Positions 1 through 6,938 of a DNA stretch of 7,383 nucleotides are shown here, in pieces. Positions within the stretch are counted from its first letter, which is position 1. Each line of letters starts with the position of its first letter. The translations under genes were made by a program, and so were the position numbers. The DNA lies in contig JALRJD010000312.1 in NCBI GenBank assembly GCA_023255165.1, positions 1 through 7,383 on the forward strand, given 5' to 3'. This DNA is from Porticoccaceae bacterium. GTDB lineage: Bacteria > Pseudomonadota > Gammaproteobacteria > Pseudomonadales > Porticoccaceae. The notes under the pieces were generated by a model. It ran no database searches and had not been told where the DNA came from. It was given only the letters and a program-made list of their open reading frames with translations.

Positions 1-129
1 AACTGAAGGTAAGTTGCAAATTAAAGCAGCCATTATGTATTAATGTATCTGCTCTATTTAATCACCGACCTTGACCACGATAACGCTTCTTTTTACCATT
101 ACGAGACGTTGCGGAAAGCAAGGTGTTTT
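1..129. other. Unassigned AT-richer left flank, not part of the E1 beta gene
   Basis: This stretch is visibly richer in A and T than the rest of the window and carries no recognisable gene. The frame of the downstream E1 beta gene has a stop at 22-24 and an ATG at 43, but the roughly 29 residues encoded from 43 to 129 do not resemble any part of an E1 beta subunit. A short frame from position 2 ends with TAA at 41-43 and could be the tail of another gene, but it is too short to identify. It is probably foreign sequence joined at a breakpoint near 127-130, either an assembly or cloning chimera or a true rearrangement. Confidence 0.55.
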
Positions 130-624
130 GTGATTTTCCTCGAGCACAAAATCATGTACGACAATGCCTGCGAAGTGCCAGACGAGCAGTATGCGATTCC
201 TTTTGGTGAAGCCGCATTCCCGCGTCAGGGTACAGATGTCACTATTGTTGCCATTTCCAATATGGTCACCCACGCCATTGCCGCCGCCGATATTCTCGCC
301 AAAGAGGGCATCAGCTGCGACGTGATCGACCCGCGCACAGTGTCACCACTGGACGACGAAGCGATTCTTGAAAGTGTCGAAGTGACCGGTCGACTGGTGA
401 TTGTCGATGAAGGCAACCCGCGCTGTGGTCTGGCGTCGGATATCGCCGGCATTGTTGCTGAAAAAGGCTTCCACAGTCTTAAAGCCCCGATCCGCACCGT
501 CACCGCGCCACACACACCTGTGCCGTTTGCGCCGGAATTGGAAGATGCCTACCTGCCGAATGCCGACAAAGTCTTGGCAGCGGTTAGAGACGTTCTGGCT
601 GGTCGCAATTCATCGGGAGTATAG
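43..624 (+). CDS. 2-oxoacid/acetoin dehydrogenase E1 component, beta subunit (AcoB-like), 5'-truncated
   Basis: E1 beta pairs with E1 alpha to form the thiamine-diphosphate-dependent component that decarboxylates or cleaves a 2-oxo substrate and passes the acyl group to E2 lipoyl-lysine. Homology starts only at about residue 30 (nt 130) with VIFLEHK, a segment from the middle of a normal subunit of about 330 residues. From there the match is continuous: the IPFGEA segment, the GTDVTIVAIS strand, the VIDPRTVSPLD strand, then VDEGNPRCGLASDIA and VTAPHTPVPFAPELEDAYLP near the end. The last two segments resemble acetoin dehydrogenase AcoB more than pyruvate dehydrogenase E1 beta. The frame can be opened from the ATG at 43, but the preceding 29 residues look random, so that ATG is probably not the native start. 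The stop lies 2 nt before the E2 start. E1 alpha should lie upstream and is not in the window. Substrate is inferred only; branched-chain or other 2-oxoacids remain possible. Confidence 0.85.
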   Translation: MYLLYLITDLDHDNASFYHYETLRKARCFVIFLEHKIMYDNACEVPDEQYAIPFGEAAFPRQGTDVTIVAISNMVTHAIAAADILAKEGISCDVIDPRTVSPLDDEAILESVEVTGRLVIVDEGNPRCGLASDIAGIVAEKGFHSLKAPIRTVTAPHTPVPFAPELEDAYLPNADKVLAAVRDVLAGRNSSGV

Positions 625-626
625 CC

Positions 627-2153
627 ATGTCAACACAAATCAAGGCAATCAACATGCCCAAGTGGGGCATGGAAATGTCAGAGGGTGACATCAATGCCTG
701 GTATTTCAAGATCGGCGATAAGGTCAAGGCCGGCGATGATCTGGTCGATGTCGAAACCAGCAAAATCGTTAACACGGTTACCGCTGTAGACAGCGGTGTG
801 CTGCGCGCCATCGTTGCCAACCCGGGTGAAACACATGCTGTTGGCGCCCTGCTTGGGGTACTGGCAGCGGCGGATACCAGCGATGCGGACATCCAGGCCT
901 TTATCAGCTCTCGCTCAGCGACGCCCGCGGTTGAGGTAGCTGAGGAAACGGCAGTTGAACCGGTAGCTGCAGTGGCAGACACAGTGGCTATAACGGCGGA
1001 ACCTGCAGCGCCAGCTCAGCAATCAATTCAGCACTCAACTCAGGTCGCCGGCGGTCTCGGCAAACTTGCCGAAGGTGATGACGACAGCGCCGTTGCCGCC
1101 TCTCCGGTAGCGCGACGACTGGCTGCGGAATATGGCGTCAACCTCAATAATATCAGCGGCACCGGCCGTCATGGTCGAGTTTCCAAGCGCGATCTGGAAC
1201 AGGCTGTCAGCGCAGCTGGCGGTCGCCTGATCGGGTCAGCGTCCACACAGACAGGTTCGATCGAGTACGGCGATGACAGTCAGGTCAAGGCGACGCCAGT
1301 CGCACGGCGAATGGCTGGCGAACTCGGCATCAACTTGCTTGAGTGCAGAGTCAGTGGCGATCGTGGCCGTGTCTGCAAAGCCGATGTGGAAGCCGCAGCG
1401 GCACTGAAAAACAAACTGCCAATGCAAGGCGCAGCTGGCTCTTCAGCCGGCGGCTCGTCAGCGACTGGCAACAGCTTTGAAACCCAGGCGATCAGCGGTA
1501 TGCGCAAAACCATCGCCGCCCGCCTGCAAGCGTCAAAGCAAACCGCACCTCATTTCCGCGTGCACATTGATGCGGAAATTGATGCGCTGTTGGCGGTTCG
1601 TGGTCAGATCAATCAGGCCAACTCAGACGCTAAAGTGTCGGTGAATGATTTTATTATCAAAGCCTGCGCCAGCGCGCTAATGAAAGTGCCAGCACTCAAT
1701 GTGCAGTTTGATGGCAACGAAGTGAAACACTTCCAGCATGCTGATATCTCGGTTGCGGTTGCCATTGATGAAGGTCTGATCACACCGATCGTCACCAACG
1801 CCAACCAAAAAGGTCTGGTCGGCATCTCCAATGAAGTGCGCGACCTGGCTACTCGAGCCAAGCTCAACCGGCTCAAGCCGGAAGAGTTTCAGGGCGGCAG
1901 CTTCTGCATATCCAACCTCGGCATGTATGGCATCAAGCAGTTTGACGCCATTATCAACCCGCCGCAGGGTGCCATTCTGGCAGTGGGTGCGGGAGAGCAG
2001 CGTCCGGTAGTAAAAGACGGCCAGCTGGCAATCGCCACCGTGATCAGTCTGACCCTCTCCAGCGACCATCGCATTATCGATGGCGCCGTTGCAGCGCAAT
2101 TTATGTCGGTACTCAAAGGTTATCTTGAGCAGCCAGCAACGATGCTGGGTTAA
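627..2153 (+). CDS. Dihydrolipoamide acyltransferase (E2) with two tandem E3-binding domains
   Basis: This is the E2 core of the dehydrogenase complex, a cytoplasmic enzyme that transfers the acyl group from lipoyl-lysine to CoA. In its 508 residues, a lipoyl domain spans about 4-80 with the lipoylated lysine at K46 in DVETSKIVN. An Ala/Pro/Glu-rich flexible linker covers about 95-150. Two peripheral subunit-binding domains follow at about 158-194 and 222-258, then a Gly/Ser/Ala linker. The catalytic domain runs from about 285 to 508 with SNLGMYGI and the active-site motif HRIIDG (H481, D485). The lipoyl domain resembles that of acetoin dehydrogenase AcoC, but the C-terminus is a standard acyltransferase and not the alpha/beta hydrolase found fused in some AcoC proteins. 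The start is supported by a GGGAG ribosome site at 615-619, 7 nt upstream. Most E2 proteins carry one subunit-binding domain; two is uncommon. The preferred acyl group is unknown. Confidence 0.93.
   Translation: MSTQIKAINMPKWGMEMSEGDINAWYFKIGDKVKAGDDLVDVETSKIVNTVTAVDSGVLRAIVANPGETHAVGALLGVLAAADTSDADIQAFISSRSATPAVEVAEETAVEPVAAVADTVAITAEPAAPAQQSIQHSTQVAGGLGKLAEGDDDSAVAASPVARRLAAEYGVNLNNISGTGRHGRVSKRDLEQAVSAAGGRLIGSASTQTGSIEYGDDSQVKATPVARRMAGELGINLLECRVSGDRGRVCKADVEAAAALKNKLPMQGAAGSSAGGSSATGNSFETQAISGMRKTIAARLQASKQTAPHFRVHIDAEIDALLAVRGQINQANSDAKVSVNDFIIKACASALMKVPALNVQFDGNEVKHFQHADISVAVAIDEGLITPIVTNANQKGLVGISNEVRDLATRAKLNRLKPEEFQGGSFCISNLGMYGIKQFDAIINPPQGAILAVGAGEQRPVVKDGQLAIATVISLTLSSDHRIIDGAVAAQFMSVLKGYLEQPATMLG
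1098..1400 (+). repeat. Tandem duplication of the peripheral subunit-binding domain in E2
   Basis: The two copies encode residues about 158-194 (nt 1098-1208) and 222-258 (nt 1290-1400), separated by a linker of about 27 residues. By hand alignment 19 of 37 residues are identical, including the shared PVARR opening and a Gly-Arg-Val followed by a Lys and an Asp. The first copy has the usual GTGxxGR loop. In the second the loop is VSGDRGR, so the first Gly-Thr pair is changed. The DNA copies are well diverged, so this is an old duplication and not a recent slip. Confidence 0.8.
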
Positions 2154-2163
2154 CGGGGTGGCC

Positions 2164-3555
2164 ATGCAACACTATGACCTGATGGTAGTCGGCGGCGGCC
2201 CTGGCGGTTACGTCGCCGCTATCCGCGCAGCCCAACTCGGTTTCAAAACAGCGCTGGTTGAAAAGCAGCATCTCGGTGGCGTCTGCCTGAACTGGGGCTG
2301 CATTCCCACCAAGGCGCTGCTGCGCGGCGCCGACGTTGCCCACAGTTTAAAAGAGGCCGAACATTTTGGCTTCACTGTTGGCAACCTCAGTTTTGATATC
2401 AACAAGCTGGTGCAACACAGTCGCTCGGTTGCCGACAAGCTCAGCCAGGGCATCGGTTACCTGATGAAAAAACACAACATCACCGTGATTGATGGCAGCG
2501 CCAGCGTGGCGGACAAATATCGGCTCGATGTCACCCAGGGCGGCAAGGTCAGGCAATATAAAGCCGACCATATTATCCTCGCAACCGGTGCCCGGGCGCG
2601 CAATCTGCCCACTATCGCTATCGACGGCGATCGGGTCTGGGGCGCCAGAGAAGCCATGACTCCCACCGCCCTGCCCGGCAATCTGCTGGTGATTGGCGCC
2701 GGCGCCATCGGCGTTGAATTTGCCAGCCTCTACAACGATCTGGGTAGCAATGTGACCCTGGTCGAAGCCGTAGACAGAATCACCCCGGCCGAAGATGCTG
2801 ACATCTCAGCGCTGGCGGAAAAAGCCTTTAAACAGCGCGGCATCAACGTGCTGACCAACAGCCTGGTTGCCTCCCTTGACAGCTCCGGCAGCGAAACCGT
2901 CGCCCGCATCACCGGCCCCAGTGGTGAGCAGGAACTGAACGTTGACCAGGTCATTCTTGCCGTTGGTATCACCGGCAATATTGAAAACCTTGGTCTCGAA
3001 GCATTAAACGTGGCTACCACCAATGGCTTTATCAATGCGGATGAATTTGGCAAAACCAATCTCGCTGGCCTCTACGCAATTGGTGATGTCGCTGGCGCGC
3101 CCTGGCTGGCGCACAAAGCCAGTCATGAAGCGGTGATCTGTGTCGAAAAGATTGCCGGTGTCGACGGAGTCAAGCCGCTGAACAAAAACCGCGTTCCCGG
3201 GTGCACCTATTGCCGCCCGCAGATTGCCAGCATCGGTCTCACGGAAGCGCAGGCACTGGCCGCAGGTCACCAGATCAATGTCGGGCGCTTTAACCTCAAT
3301 GCCAATGGCAAAGCACTAGCCATCAATGAGGCTGAAGGGTTGGTGAAAACAGTCTTCGACAGTAACTCCGGCGAGCTGCTTGGCGCCCATATGATTGGCC
3401 CGGAAGTCACCGAGCAGATTCAGGGCTTTGGTATCGCGCAACAGCTGGAAGCCACCGAACAGGAACTGGCACACACCGTGTTTGCACACCCAACGGTCTC
3501 TGAAAGCATGCACGAGTCAGTTCTCGACAGTCTCGGGCTGGCGATTCATCAGTAA
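2164..3555 (+). CDS. lpdA: Dihydrolipoyl dehydrogenase (E3)
   Basis: E3 is a homodimeric flavoprotein that reoxidises the dihydrolipoyl groups of E2 and reduces NAD+. The 463 residues match the family's usual length of about 460-480. Visible parts in order are the FAD-binding GGGPGG loop (residues 10-15), the redox disulfide in CLNWGCIPTK (C41 and C46), an NAD-binding GAGAIG loop in the middle, the second FAD motif YAIGDVAG, and the C-terminal dimerisation domain with the catalytic pair H442 and E447 in HPTVSE. The frame stays open upstream to an ATG at 2080, but that would overlap the E2 gene and add 28 residues before the FAD fold. The ATG at 2164, with GGGGTG at 2156-2161 in front, is the better start. 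A dedicated E3 next to its E2 suggests a complex-specific copy, separate from a housekeeping one. The symbol is a family-level label. Confidence 0.95.
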   Translation: MQHYDLMVVGGGPGGYVAAIRAAQLGFKTALVEKQHLGGVCLNWGCIPTKALLRGADVAHSLKEAEHFGFTVGNLSFDINKLVQHSRSVADKLSQGIGYLMKKHNITVIDGSASVADKYRLDVTQGGKVRQYKADHIILATGARARNLPTIAIDGDRVWGAREAMTPTALPGNLLVIGAGAIGVEFASLYNDLGSNVTLVEAVDRITPAEDADISALAEKAFKQRGINVLTNSLVASLDSSGSETVARITGPSGEQELNVDQVILAVGITGNIENLGLEALNVATTNGFINADEFGKTNLAGLYAIGDVAGAPWLAHKASHEAVICVEKIAGVDGVKPLNKNRVPGCTYCRPQIASIGLTEAQALAAGHQINVGRFNLNANGKALAINEAEGLVKTVFDSNSGELLGAHMIGPEVTEQIQGFGIAQQLEATEQELAHTVFAHPTVSESMHESVLDSLGLAIHQ

Positions 3556-3585
3556 CAGCGATTTATGTTTAAGTAGAGCTCATTT

Positions 3586-4014
3586 ATGACCCAACAGATC
3601 CCGATTCATGAAGGCCTTTTCAGCTGGCCGGCGTCCAAACCACAGCTTCTCGGCAGCCGCTGCCGCCACTGTGCCGAGGCGGCTTTTCCCGCGCAGCCCG
3701 ATTGCCGCAGCTGCGGCTCCCGCGAGACCGACATTGTCGAACTGGGCGATCGCGGCACCCTGTGGACCTGGACCATTCAGACCTTTATGCCCAAGCAGCC
3801 CTATCACAGCGATGAGACCGAACAGACTTTCACGCCCTACGGCGTCGGTTATGTGGAAATGCCGGGCGGTGTGCGAGTCGAGTCGCGACTGCAGCAAAAC
3901 ACGCCTGAGCAGCTGCAGATTGGCATGCCAATGCAACTGCAAATTGTGCCCTTCCGCAATCATGAAGATGGCAGCCAATTAATGACTTTTTGTTTTACAG
4001 CGGTAGAGGAATAG
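3586..4014 (+). CDS. DUF35 zinc-ribbon/OB-fold protein, partner of the downstream thiolase-like enzyme
   Basis: This 142-residue protein has the two-part layout of the DUF35 (ChsH2 C-terminal-like) family. A rubredoxin-like zinc ribbon uses C26, C29, C40 and C43 (CRHC and CRSC), and an OB fold follows from about residue 50, including the strand YGVGYVEMPGG. DUF35 proteins in steroid side-chain degradation bind a thiolase-like partner and complete its active site, as in the Ltp2-ChsH2 aldolase; others are thought to bind acyl-CoA. Here the stop is 3 nt before the thiolase-like gene, so a stable complex of the two is a reasonable inference. A weak purine-rich site (GTAGAG, 3573-3578) precedes the ATG. 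Direct catalysis by this protein alone is unlikely. The family call is firm; the aldolase-subunit role is inferred from its neighbour. Confidence 0.85.
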   Translation: MTQQIPIHEGLFSWPASKPQLLGSRCRHCAEAAFPAQPDCRSCGSRETDIVELGDRGTLWTWTIQTFMPKQPYHSDETEQTFTPYGVGYVEMPGGVRVESRLQQNTPEQLQIGMPMQLQIVPFRNHEDGSQLMTFCFTAVEE

Positions 4015-4017
4015 ACC

Positions 4018-5160
4018 ATGGACGTAGCGATTATCGGTATTGGACTTCACCGCTTCGGCCGTTCACCGGAACTGTCTGGTATGCAACAGGGTGCTGCTGC
4101 CGTGCGCGCAGCATTGGCCGATGCTGGCCTCACCTGGAAAGATATGCAGTTTGCCTATGGTGGCAGCCAAGACGCGGGGAACGCCGATGCCCTGACCAAC
4201 GAACTAGGGCTGACCGGTCTGCAATTTACCAATATCTGGAACGGCTGCGCCACCGGCGGCAGCTCATTGCACGCTGCCTGCAGTGCGATTAAATCCGGCG
4301 AATACGATATCGGCGTAGTGGTCGGCTTTGACAAACATCCGCGCGGCGCCTTTAACCCCCAACCCAGCGAGTGGGGGCTCGACGAGTGGTATGGCGAGAC
4401 CGGTATGATGCTGACAACCCAGTTTTTCGCCCTCAAAACCCAGCGCTATATGCACGATCACGGCATCACCGAAGACGCCCTGATCCGGGTATCGGAAAAG
4501 GCTTTTCTCAATGGCTCACTGACACCCACCGCCTGGCGCCAGCAGCCGCTCAGCTACGACGAAATTGCCAACTCGGCAATGGTCAGCGACCCGCTGCGCA
4601 AATATATGTTCTGCAGCCCGGCCGAAGGCGGCGCAGCACTGATTGTCTGCAGCCCGGAAAAAGCGCGCCAGCTGACCAGCAAACCGCTGTTTATCAAAGC
4701 CGCTGCCGTGCGCACACGTCACTACGGCAGCTTTGAAGTATTCGCCCCCTCTCAGGCAATGGATGTTGCCGACGCGCCCACAGTCACCGCCTCGAAAGCC
4801 GCCTTTGAACTGGCCGGCATCGGTCCGGAAGATGTGGATGTGATGCAACTGCAAGACACCGACAGCGGCACCGAAATTATTCACATGGCAGAGAACGGTT
4901 TCTGCGAGCACGGCGAACAGGAAAAACTGCTGCGCGAAGGCGCCACAGGCATTCATGGTCGCCTGCCGATCAACACCGATGGTGGCTGCCTTGCCAACGG
5001 CGAACCGGTCGGCGCCTCTGGTCTGCGTCAGGTTTATGAAATCTGCGTGCAGTTGCGCGGCGAAGGTGGCGCGCGCCAGGTGCCCAACCAACCGCGTGTT
5101 GGCTACACCCATGTTTACGGCGCCCCTGGTCTCAGCGGCGTCAATATTATTACCAAATAA
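4018..5160 (+). CDS. SCP2/Ltp-type thiolase-like protein, probable retro-aldolase
   Basis: This 380-residue protein has the thiolase fold of the non-specific lipid-transfer (SCP2-thiolase) branch. The N-terminal half opens with VAIIGIG and carries a Cys at the nucleophile position, C77 in NGCATGGSS. In the second half QDTDSG (about 279-284) replaces the usual His-containing motif. At about 320-333 the sequence NTDGGCLANGEPVGAS has Glu (E329) where thiolases have the catalytic His of GHPxG. The terminal region has HVYGAPG where true thiolases have their second Cys, CxG. With the Cys-His-Cys set incomplete, Claisen-type thiolysis is unlikely. Ltp2-like enzymes with a DUF35 partner instead perform retro-aldol cleavage of a beta-hydroxyacyl-CoA, using tyrosines; Y367 is a candidate. 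The start is supported by AGAGGA at 4005-4010, inside the end of the DUF35 gene. The substrate is unknown. Confidence 0.85.
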   Translation: MDVAIIGIGLHRFGRSPELSGMQQGAAAVRAALADAGLTWKDMQFAYGGSQDAGNADALTNELGLTGLQFTNIWNGCATGGSSLHAACSAIKSGEYDIGVVVGFDKHPRGAFNPQPSEWGLDEWYGETGMMLTTQFFALKTQRYMHDHGITEDALIRVSEKAFLNGSLTPTAWRQQPLSYDEIANSAMVSDPLRKYMFCSPAEGGAALIVCSPEKARQLTSKPLFIKAAAVRTRHYGSFEVFAPSQAMDVADAPTVTASKAAFELAGIGPEDVDVMQLQDTDSGTEIIHMAENGFCEHGEQEKLLREGATGIHGRLPINTDGGCLANGEPVGASGLRQVYEICVQLRGEGGARQVPNQPRVGYTHVYGAPGLSGVNIITK

Positions 5161-5173
5161 AATAACAAAAATC

Positions 5174-5178
5174 AGGAG
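5174..5178 (+). promoter_or_regulatory. Strong ribosome-binding site of the Rieske oxygenase gene
   Basis: AGGAG lies 6 nt before the ATG at 5185, within the 24-nt gap after the thiolase-like gene. It is the clearest Shine-Dalgarno match in the window and fixes the oxygenase start. Confidence 0.75.
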
Positions 5179-5184
5179 TACCCC

Positions 5185-6570
5185 ATGGCTGATGATTTAA
5201 TCAAAGTAAGACAACAAGGCGATGAGCGCTGTGAAGGCACCAGCTATCAGGACCTGCTCAACGAAGAGAAAGTCGAGGTTCCAGCCTATCTGCGCGAAAA
5301 CACCAACCCCTACATGGGCGATGAAGATATTGACGTTGCGCGCTGGATTTCCCGTGATTATCACGAGTTGGAAAAAGAGAAGCTGTGGCCCAAGGTGTGG
5401 CAGATGGCCTGCCGCGAGGAAGATATTCCCGAAGTGGGCGACCACCATATCTATGAAGTGATCAACCAATCAGTGATTGTCACCCGCACCGGCGAAAATG
5501 AAATCAAAGGCTACATTAACTCCTGCCTGCACCGTGGCCGCCTGCTGCGCGACTGCGATGGCCACGCCAGCGAGTTTGTCTGCCCGTTCCACGGCGCAAC
5601 CTGGGATCTGAATGGCGAGTTCAAGGGCATCCCTTGCAAATGGGACTTCAAGCACCTGGACGAAAAAGATATGCGCCTGCCACAGGTTAAGGTCGATACC
5701 TGGGGTGGCTTTGTGTTTATCAACTTTGACGACAACGCCGGGCCCCTGGACGAGTATTTAAAGCCTCTGCCCGAGCACTTTGCCCGCTTCCCGCTGCACG
5801 ATTACTACAAAGGCGCCCATGTTCAGCGCGTCGTGCAATGCAACTGGAAGGTTGGCGCCGAAGCCTTTATGGAATCTTTCCACACACTGGAAACTCACCG
5901 TGAGATTTTGACCTTTACCGGCGATGCCAACTCCCAGTACGACACCTTTGGCGACCATGTCAGCCGCTCGGTAACACCCATGGGCGTTGCCAGCCCGCAC
6001 CGACCCAATGTTACCGCCGCCGACACCATGCGCGATATTCTCGAGCTCTCCGGTCGTATGGCAACCGACAGCGCCGAAGGCCACGAAATGCCCGAAGGGC
6101 TGACCGCGCGCACCTATGTTGCCGAGACCAACCGCGAGATGTTCAGTGAAATTATCGGTGAGCCCCTTGAAGACGCCACCATGTCTGAGCTGGAAGACGC
6201 CATTCTCTATATGCTGTTCCCCAACACTCAGGTGTGGACTGGCTATCACGGCAATATTGTCTATCGCTTCCTGCCCAATGGCGATGACCACAACAGCTGT
6301 ATTTTTGAAACCATGATCCTGATGCGCTACCCCAAGGGCACCAAGCGCCCGGATCCAGCGGTTAAGAATATACTGCGTCCCGACCAGGCCTTTAGCGAAG
6401 CGCCCGAGATTGGCGGCCTGGGTCCGGTATTTGACCAGGACGACAGCAATATGCCCGCAGTACAGAAAGGCATGATGGCGTCGAAAAAAGGTGCTGTGAG
6501 TCTCGCCAGCTATCAGGAGAGTCGTATTCGTCACCTGCACCAGACCATCGACAAGTACCTTAAGGCCTGA
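5185..6570 (+). CDS. Rieske non-heme iron oxygenase, alpha (catalytic) subunit
   Basis: The 461-residue protein belongs to the ring-hydroxylating oxygenase alpha family, which uses O2 and electrons from a ferredoxin to hydroxylate aromatic, alicyclic or other substrates. The Rieske [2Fe-2S] site is complete: C114 and H116 in CLHRG, then C133 and H136 in CPFHG. The catalytic domain shows NWKVGAEAF then ESFHTLETH, giving iron ligands H233 and H238 and a bridging acid at E230. The third ligand is probably an Asp in DQDDSN (about 417-420). It differs from 3-ketosteroid 9-alpha-hydroxylase KshA, whose second Rieske motif reads CPFHDWRW; here it is CPFHGATW. No beta subunit follows, so a homo-oligomeric enzyme is inferred. 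Electrons probably come from the Rieske ferredoxin 44 nt downstream; no reductase is in the window. The substrate and whether it is a mono- or dioxygenase are unknown. Confidence 0.92.
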   Translation: MADDLIKVRQQGDERCEGTSYQDLLNEEKVEVPAYLRENTNPYMGDEDIDVARWISRDYHELEKEKLWPKVWQMACREEDIPEVGDHHIYEVINQSVIVTRTGENEIKGYINSCLHRGRLLRDCDGHASEFVCPFHGATWDLNGEFKGIPCKWDFKHLDEKDMRLPQVKVDTWGGFVFINFDDNAGPLDEYLKPLPEHFARFPLHDYYKGAHVQRVVQCNWKVGAEAFMESFHTLETHREILTFTGDANSQYDTFGDHVSRSVTPMGVASPHRPNVTAADTMRDILELSGRMATDSAEGHEMPEGLTARTYVAETNREMFSEIIGEPLEDATMSELEDAILYMLFPNTQVWTGYHGNIVYRFLPNGDDHNSCIFETMILMRYPKGTKRPDPAVKNILRPDQAFSEAPEIGGLGPVFDQDDSNMPAVQKGMMASKKGAVSLASYQESRIRHLHQTIDKYLKA

Positions 6571-6614
6571 TCAACACACTGAATCAGCGCAATTTATTAA
6601 CTGACGAGATCATT

Positions 6615-6938
6615 ATGGCAAGCACAATCCACACCCTCTTCCCGGCACACGAGCTGGAAGACAACCAGAGCAAGGCGGTCACGCTGGAAGGGAAAAATAT
6701 TTTGGTCTGCAGGTCCAATGGCGAGTATTACGCAGTGGAAAATAACTGCACTCACCAGAAAGCCGAACTGACCGAGGGACGTATCAGAAACTGCTTCCTC
6801 TCCTGCCCGCTGCACGGTGTGCGCTTCGATCTGCGCACCGGCGCACCCAAGGGAGAGCTGACCCGAGTGCCTCTAAAAACTTACTCGGTCAGCATAGATG
6901 ACAACGCCAACCTGCAATTGGACCTGGAGTCACAATGA
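6615..6938 (+). CDS. Rieske-type [2Fe-2S] ferredoxin
   Basis: This small soluble electron carrier has 107 residues, the usual size for oxygenase ferredoxins. The cluster ligands are C45 and H47 in CTH, then C64 and H67 in CPLHG, and the protein follows the normal beta-barrel layout from residue 1 to the end, without a signal peptide. It probably passes electrons from an unseen flavin reductase to the oxygenase encoded just upstream. Nitrite reductase small-subunit proteins share the same fold, but the genomic position next to an oxygenase alpha gene favours the ferredoxin role. The ribosome site is weak (a GAG-containing purine stretch around 6604-6609). The TGA stop overlaps the ATG of the next gene by four bases (ATGA, 6935-6938), which suggests translational coupling. 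Confidence 0.9.
   Translation: MASTIHTLFPAHELEDNQSKAVTLEGKNILVCRSNGEYYAVENNCTHQKAELTEGRIRNCFLSCPLHGVRFDLRTGAPKGELTRVPLKTYSVSIDDNANLQLDLESQ

Noticed and set aside
2080..2163. Upstream start for the E3 gene at ATG 2080
   Set aside because: It would overlap the E2 gene by 74 bases and add 28 residues before the FAD-binding fold that normally sits at the N-terminus. The ATG at 2164 has its own ribosome site and gives the standard length.
3608..3982. Alternative + strand frame of 124 codons within the DUF35 gene
   Set aside because: The overlapping DUF35 frame carries the zinc ribbon and OB-fold signals, while this one gives low-complexity Ala/Pro/Arg-rich sequence.
4516..5112. Minus-strand open frame of 198 codons inside the thiolase-like gene
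   Set aside because: It is antisense to a well-supported coding region and encodes no recognisable motif; a shadow frame.
5758..6540. Long minus-strand open frame of 260 codons inside the Rieske oxygenase gene
   Set aside because: It is antisense to a gene with complete catalytic motifs, shows no recognisable family pattern, and is the kind of long shadow frame produced by GC-rich codon use.
6571..6614. The 44-nt gap before the ferredoxin gene as a terminator or promoter
   Set aside because: No hairpin with a T-run and no convincing -35/-10 pair are visible; it looks like an ordinary within-operon spacer.
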